Source: CAYGBW01 sp964348185 (GTDB lineage: Bacteria > Desulfobacterota > BSN033 > WVXP01). From it: a stretch of DNA of 31,315 bases. Location of the stretch: assembly GCA_964348185.1 (NCBI GenBank), contig CAYGBW010000083.1:1-31315 (forward strand), given 5' to 3'. The notes below the pieces were generated by a model. The model did not search any database. It saw only the letters and a list, made by a program, of their open reading frames with translations, and was not told the origin of the DNA. Position numbers and translations under genes: made by a program. How positions within the stretch are numbered: position 1 is the first letter of the stretch; every line of letters starts with the position of its first letter. Below are positions 1-6,892 of this stretch, piece by piece.

Positions 1-299
1 GTCACCTCCAAGGCCTTACTCTTCAGGGTGACCCTGACTGGACTCCCATCGAATCTCTTGGCCTCAATCTTGCCCCCTGTCTCCCCTTTGGTCTCCTTGA
101 CAATGGTCATTTCCATCTCTTCAAGCGTCGAAAGGGCAGCCTCCCATGCCCGATCATAGCTCGCCTCGTAGAGTCTCGAGACATCTCCTTTGATAACATG
201 GTAGGTCCCAACACCCATCCCCGCGCCCGCCAAGAAAGCACATCCCGCCAGGCAGAGAGATAAAAGCGAAATCCCCATGCTCTTTCCGAGTCGATCCAT
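1..299 (-). CDS. DUF3568-family lipoprotein, C-terminal part cut by window edge
   Basis: This gene starts at an ATG at 299 and runs off the left edge, so 99 codons are visible. The start is preceded by a strong AAGGAGG ribosome site. Residues 1-20 form a lipoprotein signal peptide ending in a lipobox (LAGC), followed by a Gly/Ala-rich stretch, then 'GTYHVIKGD' and a region predicted to be alpha/beta. The same plan (lipobox, 'GxGxGTYxYxKGxL', 'YDRAWEAAL', 'GGKIEAKRxDG') is known for DUF3568 proteins, which are envelope lipoproteins of unknown function. The protein is a clear paralogue of the divergent neighbour at 439-840. No function is claimed. Confidence 0.75.
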   Translation of the reverse strand, partial: MDRLGKSMGISLLSLCLAGCAFLAGAGMGVGTYHVIKGDVSRLYEASYDRAWEAALSTLEEMEMTIVKETKGETGGKIEAKRFDGSPVRVTLKSKALEV

Positions 300-349
300 T
301 TGATCCCCTCCTTGATTGTCCTTCCTCTCGATGGACTGCGTTGAGTCAC

Positions 350-395
350 ATTTACGATTTTCAAAGGTGCACTGTCAAGAAATTTCTGGTATCAT
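350..395. promoter_or_regulatory. Interleaved divergent promoters of the two DUF3568 genes
   Basis: On the minus strand a perfect TTGACA (378-373) is followed after 17 nt by a weak GTAAAT (355-350), suited to the gene starting at 299. On the plus strand an extended -10, TGGTATCAT (387-395), suits the gene starting at 439, with no clear -35. The elements overlap, so the two paralogues may compete for polymerase. This is read by eye only. Confidence 0.35.
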
Positions 396-438
396 GCCTT
401 GGAAGGGAAATCCCTTTTGGATAAATGAGGAGGCCTCG

Positions 439-840
439 ATGAAGCCAAGACAATCTCTATGGATCGGTTTGGTTTTGGTGGGTTTATCCGTCCACGGTTG
501 TTCTACCGTGGCGATCGTGGGAGCGGGAGCCGGAACTGGCATCGGAACTTACAGCTATGTAAAAGGCGAATTGAAGGCACGATACCCCTATCCCTATGAT
601 CAGACCTGGAATGCCATTCTCACGGCCCTTGAAAAACTGGAGATTGAGGTCACCACCCGACAAAGGGACGCCCTGTCTGGGAAAATCAGGGGAAAACGGG
701 GAGATGGAAAGGGCGTGGTTATCAAAATCCAAGATGAAAGCATGGGGATAACCGGAGTCAGTGTCAGGGTGGGAACCTTTGGTGATCAGAATGCCTCCAG
801 AGAGATTCAGCAGACCATCCTCAACGTCTTAAAGGGGTGA
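439..840 (+). CDS. DUF3568-family lipoprotein
   Basis: The protein has 133 residues. The ATG at 439 is chosen because it directly follows GAGGAGG and begins a typical lipoprotein signal peptide with lipobox VHGC (Cys21); the in-frame upstream extension looks non-coding. After the Cys come a Gly/Ala-rich segment, 'GTYSYVKGEL', 'YDQTWNAIL' and 'LSGKIRGKRGDG', and the chain ends with 'VRVGTFGDQNASREI', all hallmarks of DUF3568. It is divergent from, and paralogous to, the truncated gene at 1-299. It is probably anchored in the inner or outer membrane facing the periplasm. The function of the family is unknown. Confidence 0.8.
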   Translation: MKPRQSLWIGLVLVGLSVHGCSTVAIVGAGAGTGIGTYSYVKGELKARYPYPYDQTWNAILTALEKLEIEVTTRQRDALSGKIRGKRGDGKGVVIKIQDESMGITGVSVRVGTFGDQNASREIQQTILNVLKG

Positions 841-858
841 GGGATCGGTGTAACCCCG

Positions 859-1767
859 TCAGGGGCTTTGAGTCTCCAGAATGGAACGGTCTCTGCTGTG
901 GCGAAGATGATCCCTCAAACCGGTGCTGAAATTGCTCACAATATCCCTCTTGCTGTTCAGGATGTATATCCAATGATCCAAATGGTAGATTTCATCTGAG
1001 AGTCTTTCCGGTGGATTTGCCACGAGACTTCTGTGAGGGGCATTTCCCATCTCCCGTTCAAAAATCTGGATTACCTTGTCCATCAGTCGCAGATGGGTGT
1101 CATTGAAAAAAATGGCCACATCCGGGATCAGGTCGTGGAGTCTGAAAAAAAACGCATTGACTTCCGGATCTTCAATGCTTTTTGGAGGGGAGGATTTCAC
1201 CTCCACATAGACGAGGCGGCCCTCCCAGAGGGCGATGACATCGTAATCCCCCCCGACATCTGTCTCTTTAAGGTGGACTCCAAATGCCGCTGGACAGGCA
1301 AACTCCCTCTGAAACATTTGAGCCACAAACCACTCCAGCGTGGGGCCAAAGCTTGCCGTTTCGTGGCGAGCTAGACGGTATTCATTCCCCTCGAGGGCAG
1401 TCAAGGTGGATGTGGCATTGAGGAATCGAGTATATTCCTCGGCCACCCCCTGGGAGCAAAACTGGGTCAGGTCTTGAGGACAAAAGGGACGCTTGGTCTT
1501 TACAAGATCCCTCAAAAAGAGCCGAAAAGAGTATTTCTTCATTTTTTCATAGAATTGGGTGGTCAATTCCGGAGAAAGATCGGAAGGAATGAGAAGCTTT
1601 TCCGGAGGATTCTGACGACAGATCCTAAGGCCACGACCCCTCAGCCGTCGGCTCAGAAGGGAACCGTCTGAGGAGAACTCCTGGTGAAGGGTTTCAAAAC
1701 GGGTCTTCAGCGCCTCCAGCTGCCTCCTCAGATCAGATACCTCCCGAATGATCGGATCGAGTTTCAC
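859..1767 (-). CDS. Hypothetical protein with C-terminal PD-(D/E)xK nuclease-like motif
   Basis: About 302 residues. The likely start is GTG at 1767, which overlaps the TGA of the upstream radical SAM gene as GTGA and has AGGGG six bases before it; another GTG at 1791 has poorer spacing. Residues about 5-35 look like a coiled coil. The C-terminal half carries a possible restriction-like core: Glu145 in a helix, then 'GGDYDVIA' (Asp174/Asp176), 'YVEVKSS' (Glu189, Lys191). This D-x(n)-ExK pattern on a beta-hairpin is that of PD-(D/E)xK nucleases, often DNA repair or restriction proteins. The substrate is unknown. Its coupling to a PflX-type radical SAM gene gives no obvious clue. Confidence 0.65.
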   Translation of the reverse strand: MKLDPIIREVSDLRRQLEALKTRFETLHQEFSSDGSLLSRRLRGRGLRICRQNPPEKLLIPSDLSPELTTQFYEKMKKYSFRLFLRDLVKTKRPFCPQDLTQFCSQGVAEEYTRFLNATSTLTALEGNEYRLARHETASFGPTLEWFVAQMFQREFACPAAFGVHLKETDVGGDYDVIALWEGRLVYVEVKSSPPKSIEDPEVNAFFFRLHDLIPDVAIFFNDTHLRLMDKVIQIFEREMGNAPHRSLVANPPERLSDEIYHLDHWIYILNSKRDIVSNFSTGLRDHLRHSRDRSILETQSP

Positions 1768-2672
1768 TCTAAACCCCTGTAAAGACCCCACTTCCCTGCT
1801 ATCTCCACGGCTTCTCCAAATTCCTCTATCGTCACGGGACGAGTCAGATCCGGAAATTCGACGGCCTGGTGCGCCGGTCGGAATTGGGCCATGATATTGA
1901 CGTAACTATGGGGGGACAGCGTCTCGGCAATGAACCTCATGACATCTTCCGTCCCTGCCAAGCCATGGGGCATGACCAGGTGACGGATGAGAAGGCCTCG
2001 CTCCGCTACCCCGTGGGAGTCAATCTTCAGGTCCCCGACTTGACGATGCATCTCTCTCAGGACGGATTTAACCACGTCTGGATAGTCCGGAGCATTGCAG
2101 AATCTCCCTGCCACCTCTGAGGAGAAGAATTTCATGTCAGGCATGTAAATGTCGATTATACCATCGAGAAGCCTGATCACCTCCAGTGACTCGTACCCTC
2201 CGCAGTTGTAAACCAGAGGAACCCGAAGGCCGAGTTGGATGGCTTGGGGCAAGGCCGCCACAATCTGCGGCACATAATGGGTTGGCGTGACAAAGTTGAT
2301 GTTATGACAGCCGATCTCTTGCAATTTGACCATGTGTCGAGCCATCTGGTCAATTGTGACCCTCTGTCCCCTCTCCAGATGACTGATTTCATAATTCTGG
2401 CAGAAGACACAATGGAGATTGCAATGGGTCAAAAAAATGGTACCCGAACCGTGATGGCCCACCAGAGGAGGCTCTTCCCCGTAATGGGGAAAAACACTGG
2501 AGATCGTCAGGTCGGCTCCCGCCCGGCAGTCCCCCTTCTCACCGTTGAGGCGATTGACTCGGCACTGACGGGGGCAGAGCATACAGGATGTGAGGATCTG
2601 GTGCAAGGTTTCAGTCCTGTTTTGCAGTTCCCCCGTTTCATGAAGACTGAGGTATGCGGGAACAAAGGCCAT
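1764..2672 (-). CDS. Radical SAM protein, PflX/AmrS-like family
   Basis: The protein has 302 residues. The ATG at 2672 is preceded by GAGGGGAAGG. An N-terminal cysteine set (Cys30, Cys33, Cys37, Cys49) comes before the radical SAM cluster motif CNLHCVFC (Cys84, Cys88, Cys91), which would bind the SAM-cleaving [4Fe-4S] cluster. The rest fits a partial TIM barrel, with 'NFVTPTHYVPQI', 'YNCGGYE' and 'DIYMPDMKF', as in PflX-type proteins (pyruvate formate-lyase-activase-like). The true substrate of this branch is not settled, and the related AmrS works with MEMO1-like proteins, none of which is seen here. It heads a two-gene unit with the PD-(D/E)xK protein. Confidence 0.85.
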   Translation of the reverse strand: MAFVPAYLSLHETGELQNRTETLHQILTSCMLCPRQCRVNRLNGEKGDCRAGADLTISSVFPHYGEEPPLVGHHGSGTIFLTHCNLHCVFCQNYEISHLERGQRVTIDQMARHMVKLQEIGCHNINFVTPTHYVPQIVAALPQAIQLGLRVPLVYNCGGYESLEVIRLLDGIIDIYMPDMKFFSSEVAGRFCNAPDYPDVVKSVLREMHRQVGDLKIDSHGVAERGLLIRHLVMPHGLAGTEDVMRFIAETLSPHSYVNIMAQFRPAHQAVEFPDLTRPVTIEEFGEAVEIAGKWGLYRGLE

Positions 2673-2803
2673 CAGCCTTCCCCTCGCCTATTGACTCGGC
2701 TTCGAGGCCACCAGGCCAGAGTTGTCTTTCGGTTTCCCCTTGAATTCTATCAATTCATGGTCTATCTTAAATTACCACTTTGTCTTTCTCTAATCAAACA
2801 CCC

Positions 2804-3691
2804 ATGATCGTCAGTGTCAGTCGAAGGACGGACATTCCTGCCTTCTACGGTGAATGGTTCATGAACCGCCTCAGGGATGGATTCGTCCTTGTTCGGAACC
2901 CCTTCCGTCCCGACCAGGTTTATCGACTCGGTCTGGACCCTGTCAGCGTCGATGCATTCGTTTTTTGGACGCGGAACGCCGAGCCCTTGATTCCCCATCT
3001 CGACGAACTGGATCGTATGGGATATCCCTATTACTTTCACTATACCTTGGTTCATTATCCCAGAGTCTTTGAAGCGTCCTCTTCCTCCTTGTCCAAGAAA
3101 ATCGAGGGGTTCAGGAAGCTCAGCGAGCGGGTGGGGCCGGAGAGAATCGTCTGGCGATATGATCCGATTGTTCTGAGTGACCGGACGGATCCGAGGTATC
3201 ATCAAGACCATTTTGAAGAGATTGCCAAGGCTTTAAGGGGACTTACCCATCGGAGCATCGTCAGCTTTCTCGATATCTATCGCAAGACACGAAAGGCATT
3301 GGATTTCCTCGAAAGAGAAAAAGACGTTAGGGTTGTCGATGTTCATCAAGACGAGGCCAGAATCCGTGAGATTTGTGCTTTTGTGGCAGAAGTCGGCAGA
3401 GATTGCGGATTGGAGGTTTTCAGCTGCGCTGAGGCATCCAGCCTGGAGGACCTTGGCATTCGCCATGGAAAGTGCATTGACGACGAACTACTCAACAGGC
3501 TTTTCGGACTGAACCTCTCCCTCGCAAGGGACAAGGGCCAGCGGAAGCTATGCCGGTGCGTGGAGAGCAAGGACATTGGAGCCTATGATACGTGTCCTTA
3601 CGGATGCATTTACTGTTACGCCAACACGAATTCTAAGTTGGCTCAAAGGAATTTTAGGAAACACAACAAGCATGCGCCCCTATTGCTTTAA
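2804..3691 (+). CDS. DUF1848 family protein with C-terminal Cys cluster
   Basis: The protein has 295 residues. The ATG at 2804 is chosen over an upstream in-frame TTG because DUF1848 proteins begin 'MIxSVSRRTDIPAFY', exactly as here. The body has 'VFWTRNAEPLIPHL', 'YYFHYTL' and 'RIVWRYDPIV', all typical of the family. The C-terminus carries a cysteine set at about residues 250-271 (Cys250, Cys252, Cys264, Cys268, Cys271), including a CxxxCxxC that could bind an Fe-S cluster as in radical SAM proteins. The biochemical role of the family is unknown. It is divergent from the radical SAM gene at 2672, with 131 bp between them. Confidence 0.85.
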   Translation: MIVSVSRRTDIPAFYGEWFMNRLRDGFVLVRNPFRPDQVYRLGLDPVSVDAFVFWTRNAEPLIPHLDELDRMGYPYYFHYTLVHYPRVFEASSSSLSKKIEGFRKLSERVGPERIVWRYDPIVLSDRTDPRYHQDHFEEIAKALRGLTHRSIVSFLDIYRKTRKALDFLEREKDVRVVDVHQDEARIREICAFVAEVGRDCGLEVFSCAEASSLEDLGIRHGKCIDDELLNRLFGLNLSLARDKGQRKLCRCVESKDIGAYDTCPYGCIYCYANTNSKLAQRNFRKHNKHAPLLL

Positions 3692-3757
3692 AGGGCTCTC
3701 ATCCAAACCGGCCAAACAGAAAACGAGGAAATGCGGAGTCGAGTCCTTGAGGATTGC

Positions 3758-3843
3758 TGTCCGTTGCCTGTCGTCCGTGGTCCCTTGTGCCTTGTTCCTC
3801 GTACGCTTTCGGCAACTGACCCCTGACAACCGACAACGGATAT
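3758..3843. repeat. Long imperfect inverted repeat of GTCCGTTG-like units
   Basis: In the gap between two plus-strand genes, the arm at 3758-3792 pairs with the arm at 3811-3843 (roughly three quarters of positions match) across a loop of about 18 nt. Each arm is itself built of degenerate 'GTCCGTTG / GTTGTCGG' units ('CTGACAACCGACAACGG' on the right arm). It looks like a dispersed extragenic palindrome more than a gene-specific terminator, since no T-run follows. Confidence 0.5.
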
Positions 3844-3915
3844 CAGGAATAGACCCGATTCCCCTATTAAGCGAACAGAGGTCTTCGATCCGATCAAAGG
3901 AAGGGATGATTGATC

Positions 3916-4482
3916 ATGAAAACGCTCATTTCACTCTTGATTCTTCTTGCTTTCTCCGTCTTCCCCACCCTGACCAAAGGAGATGATACCCGTGGATCCC
4001 TGTGGACACACAATGCCAAGACACCCAACGGCCGGAGCTATCTGAATGGCTTTGTTCGGGGATACATAGACGGGAAGAAATGGGGCCTCGAAATGATGGA
4101 GGGGATCCTGCCCCATACCCGGTTCGATGCGGCTTCCCGAATTGATAAAAAGCAGATTGAATCGAAGCTCTTCATGGAGGCGATGTACTACGGCCGGGCC
4201 CTGGAGGAAGAAAACCTGGAAAAGACCGTTGATCAGGTAACCCAATGGTATCGTGATCCCCAAAACCGGAGAATCAGTTGGAGCAAGCTCGTAGAGCTCG
4301 CCATTGGGAAGGTCAACGGTGTTCACACGAACTATGTCAGGCACCAACTCAGATGGCTGAGTGATGTCTCGATCCACAGACGAATCGACTGGTTTCACAC
4401 GATCGATCCTGCCACAGGGAAGGGAAGGATAAACTACTACGATCAAACCGGAAAGATCATCAGGGCGCACGTGGTGAGGTAG
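3916..4482 (+). CDS. Putative secreted protein of unknown function
   Basis: The protein has 188 residues. The ATG at 3916 is preceded at about 10 nt by AGGAAGGG; a TTG six bases upstream is a possible alternative start. Residues 1-21 form a Sec signal peptide with a hydrophobic core (LISLLILLAF) and likely cleavage near 'LTKG|DD'. The mature part is soluble and rich in Arg/Trp/Tyr, with 'SYLNGFVRGYIDGKKWG' near the start and a C-terminal section that may form beta strands. It contains no cysteine and no heme motif. I do not recognise the family. It converges with the MBL/cNMP gene, with two bases between the stop codons. Confidence 0.65.
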   Translation: MKTLISLLILLAFSVFPTLTKGDDTRGSLWTHNAKTPNGRSYLNGFVRGYIDGKKWGLEMMEGILPHTRFDAASRIDKKQIESKLFMEAMYYGRALEEENLEKTVDQVTQWYRDPQNRRISWSKLVELAIGKVNGVHTNYVRHQLRWLSDVSIHRRIDWFHTIDPATGKGRINYYDQTGKIIRAHVVR

Positions 4483-4488
4483 CCTCAC
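4474..4488. terminator. Hairpin spanning two convergent stop codons
   Basis: GTGAGG and CCTCAC (4474-4479 / 4483-4488) form a six-bp stem with a TAG loop. The loop holds part of the plus-strand stop and the right arm holds the minus-strand stop. There is no clear T-run on either side, so any bidirectional termination is uncertain. Confidence 0.3.
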
Positions 4489-6659
4489 ACCGGGTTCTTG
4501 AGAACGGAGTCGGAGGGGTCTTTCTGATTCCCTCTCATGCGCTTTCGCAACCGCTCCGAGGATATTCGGTTCAAGTAGAAACTCAGACTGGGAATCGACT
4601 CCATCAGGGCGTGGAAATCTTTCTCTTTCAACTGAAGCAGTTCTGCATTTTCCGAGGTAATCTCGACCGTGGCCGTGCGAGGGATTCTCCTGAAAAGAGC
4701 GATTTCTCCAAAGACATCCCCAGGCCCCATTTTCGCGACGATTCTTTCACCCCCCTGTCTGTCTTTCACCAAGACGGTGGCCTCTCCCGAGGCGAGGACA
4801 AAGAAGGCATCCCCTCTCTCTTCTTGTTCAATAACCCGATCCCCCTTTTGACGCGTGCATTTCGTAAAACAGATGGACAGCCTGGCAAGTTGATCGGCAG
4901 AGAGACCGCTGAGAAAGGTCAGTTGAGACAAAATGGGCCTGACACTGAGAACCCTTTCCAGCCGTTTGGTAACGATAGGTTCTTCTCGGACCAGTTCGAG
5001 AAATCTCTCCTTCTCCAAGACCAGGACCGATCCTTCAGATATGGCCTGGACGGTGGCATTTCGGGGTTCGTTTCTCAGAAGGGAGATCTCCCCGAAATAG
5101 TCTCCTTTGCCCAGGACTGCTTTGATGGAGTCATCGACCACAACCTTCGCCTTTCCATGGGTAATCAGGTAGAAGCGGTCCCCCTCTTCTCCCCTGCTGA
5201 TTATCTTCTGTCCGGTCTTGAAGGGGAGTAAGAGTGAGCCCTCTGCAATGCGGGTCAGCGTTTTCGTCGTGAGGCTTTCGAAGATCGAGTTCGAGGCGAG
5301 GAATTTAACCCTGTCCAGGGGGGATCTGGTCGAAGGAATCAGTTCGACGGTTTCGCCCTCCTGGGCGACTCTGAACCCCTTCAGATGCCACGATACATCT
5401 CCGGTGTGGACCAGAATCAGCCTTTCCCTGACTCCTTCGGGAAGGCGCTGGAATTCTTCGAAGGGGGTGTGGATTTTTTCTTGGCCAGCCTCATGAATGA
5501 ACAGGTCGGCATCGAGCCCGAAGTGGAACAGCTCGTTCAGCCTCTTCTTGTCAATGATGTTCAGGTGATACATCGTTTCGATTTTGCTGTGGTCGAGGCA
5601 CGTATCTGCAGAGTAGGCGATCTTAGATAGAGTTTTCGATCTCGTGTCGTGGAAAACAGCCTCGAAACGGATGGTTGGTATTGAGTGGAAAGCCGAGGAT
5701 ACCACAATGTGGGCCCTACCCAGCTTGAACGAATCCCCGGGATTGATTTCCACGAAGTCAACGTATTCCCGAATGCTACATCCTGCCAACGCCTTCGCCT
5801 TGCGCAGAAAACTCTCGAAGATCACTCGGGACGTCAAGAGGCGAACCCTTCGCTGGTGAAGGACGGCCCTGATCATCCCGGCATCGTGGTCGGCATGGCA
5901 ATGCGTGAGCAAGACCGACGGAACATCTGCCTCGTCGATTCCCAGCCTGTTGAGCTCGGCCCATGGGTCCATCACGGGATCCACAAGGATCCCCTTGCCG
6001 TCGATCCACAAAACGAAACTGGTGGTGCGACGAAATGGACTGAACCCGCTCCCTGAACCCACAAAACTCACACCAAAAGCAGGCGGTTCCAGGGGTTTTT
6101 CCTTAAAGAGATCGGGGGGGTGAGTCGGGAGCGTAAACGTTGTGGTATCGACCTCTCCGAGCAGGATGCCCTCTTCCCAGATTTTGAAACAGCCCTTTCG
6201 GGTGGCCTTAATGGTGACGCCATCGATCACCACATTCCTTTGATCGGATCTGAAAGGGAGAAAGGTGACCAGATCGCTCAACTTCAAGGATTTCCCATCC
6301 TTGGTCCCCCGCCTGAGAAACTCCCTTTCCTCCTCGCCCTCTTGCGCCTCACGGGGCCCAAAGAATGACTCTTCAAGAATCGTTCGGACTCGACGGAGTT
6401 GCTCTCTGGTTCCGATAAGGGTCGCTTTCGTCTGTTGTTGGAAATAGTTACCATAAATCGGAAACTCGGGTTCAACGTTGAGGGTGTTATGGATAAGAAA
6501 GTCTCTCGGTAGGACCACTACGGAAGGTATGGGTTTGCCTCGACCAATGAACCACTTAATGATTTCGGGAGGACACCCAATAAGGATCTCCCCGAGCCTT
6601 CGGGTGGAAACGGTAACGCAGTTGGATTGGAGCGGTGTGATAGGGTTAATCATCTTCAT
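4485..6659 (-). CDS. MBL-fold protein with two C-terminal cyclic-nucleotide-binding domains
   Basis: About 724 residues from ATG 6659 (ATG 6653 is also possible). Upstream in-frame starts at 6668 and 6695 lie inside the promoter and are rejected. Domains in order: an N-terminal region (1-190) ending in an 'FFGP' segment; a metallo-beta-lactamase fold with HCHADH (His253, His255, Asp257, His258) and later 'AYSADT' and 'ILVHTGD', the usual metal ligands; then two cNMP domains (about 450-560 and 580-690) with phosphate cassettes FGEISLLRNEPRNATV and FGEIALFRRIPRTATV. Both cassettes keep the Glu and Arg that bind cAMP/cGMP. The family pattern suggests a nucleotide-gated hydrolase; the substrate is unknown. 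The same fusion plan occurs in spirochaetes and deltaproteobacteria. Confidence 0.8.
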   Translation of the reverse strand: MKMINPITPLQSNCVTVSTRRLGEILIGCPPEIIKWFIGRGKPIPSVVVLPRDFLIHNTLNVEPEFPIYGNYFQQQTKATLIGTREQLRRVRTILEESFFGPREAQEGEEEREFLRRGTKDGKSLKLSDLVTFLPFRSDQRNVVIDGVTIKATRKGCFKIWEEGILLGEVDTTTFTLPTHPPDLFKEKPLEPPAFGVSFVGSGSGFSPFRRTTSFVLWIDGKGILVDPVMDPWAELNRLGIDEADVPSVLLTHCHADHDAGMIRAVLHQRRVRLLTSRVIFESFLRKAKALAGCSIREYVDFVEINPGDSFKLGRAHIVVSSAFHSIPTIRFEAVFHDTRSKTLSKIAYSADTCLDHSKIETMYHLNIIDKKRLNELFHFGLDADLFIHEAGQEKIHTPFEEFQRLPEGVRERLILVHTGDVSWHLKGFRVAQEGETVELIPSTRSPLDRVKFLASNSIFESLTTKTLTRIAEGSLLLPFKTGQKIISRGEEGDRFYLITHGKAKVVVDDSIKAVLGKGDYFGEISLLRNEPRNATVQAISEGSVLVLEKERFLELVREEPIVTKRLERVLSVRPILSQLTFLSGLSADQLARLSICFTKCTRQKGDRVIEQEERGDAFFVLASGEATVLVKDRQGGERIVAKMGPGDVFGEIALFRRIPRTATVEITSENAELLQLKEKDFHALMESIPSLSFYLNRISSERLRKRMRGNQKDPSDSVLKNPV

Positions 6660-6666
6660 ACTATCC

Positions 6667-6695
6667 ATTATAATACATCGAAAGGCTGTTGCCAA
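6667..6695 (-). promoter_or_regulatory. Near-consensus sigma70 promoter of the MBL/cNMP gene
   Basis: TTGGCA (6695-6690), a spacer of exactly 17 nt, and TATAAT (6672-6667) on the minus strand. The predicted transcription start falls at about 6661-6659, at or beside the ATG at 6659, so the message would be leaderless or nearly so. Confidence 0.65.
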
Positions 6696-6892
6696 AACTT
6701 AAGTTCCTCTGACAGGGCGCCACGATGTTCTTTGGGAACAAATCTCGCCGCAAGGCCAGGGCATTTGCCCTCCTTGTCCGGGGAATGGAATTCCCCATTC
6801 CATAGGGTCAAGATTCTTTCACTCATCATCAGGCACCCGCAGTTTCAGATTTTCCCTTTGACAAAAGCCGGGGGGATGGGATAAAGGTGACA

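Noticed and set aside
3576..3986. Plus-strand open frame of 136 codons
   Set aside because: It overlaps the end of the DUF1848 gene, the inverted repeat and the start of the next gene, with no motif or ribosome site.
6660..6695. Longer MBL/cNMP protein starting at TTG 6695 or ATG 6668
   Set aside because: These starts fall inside the -35 and -10 elements, so they would not be on the transcript.
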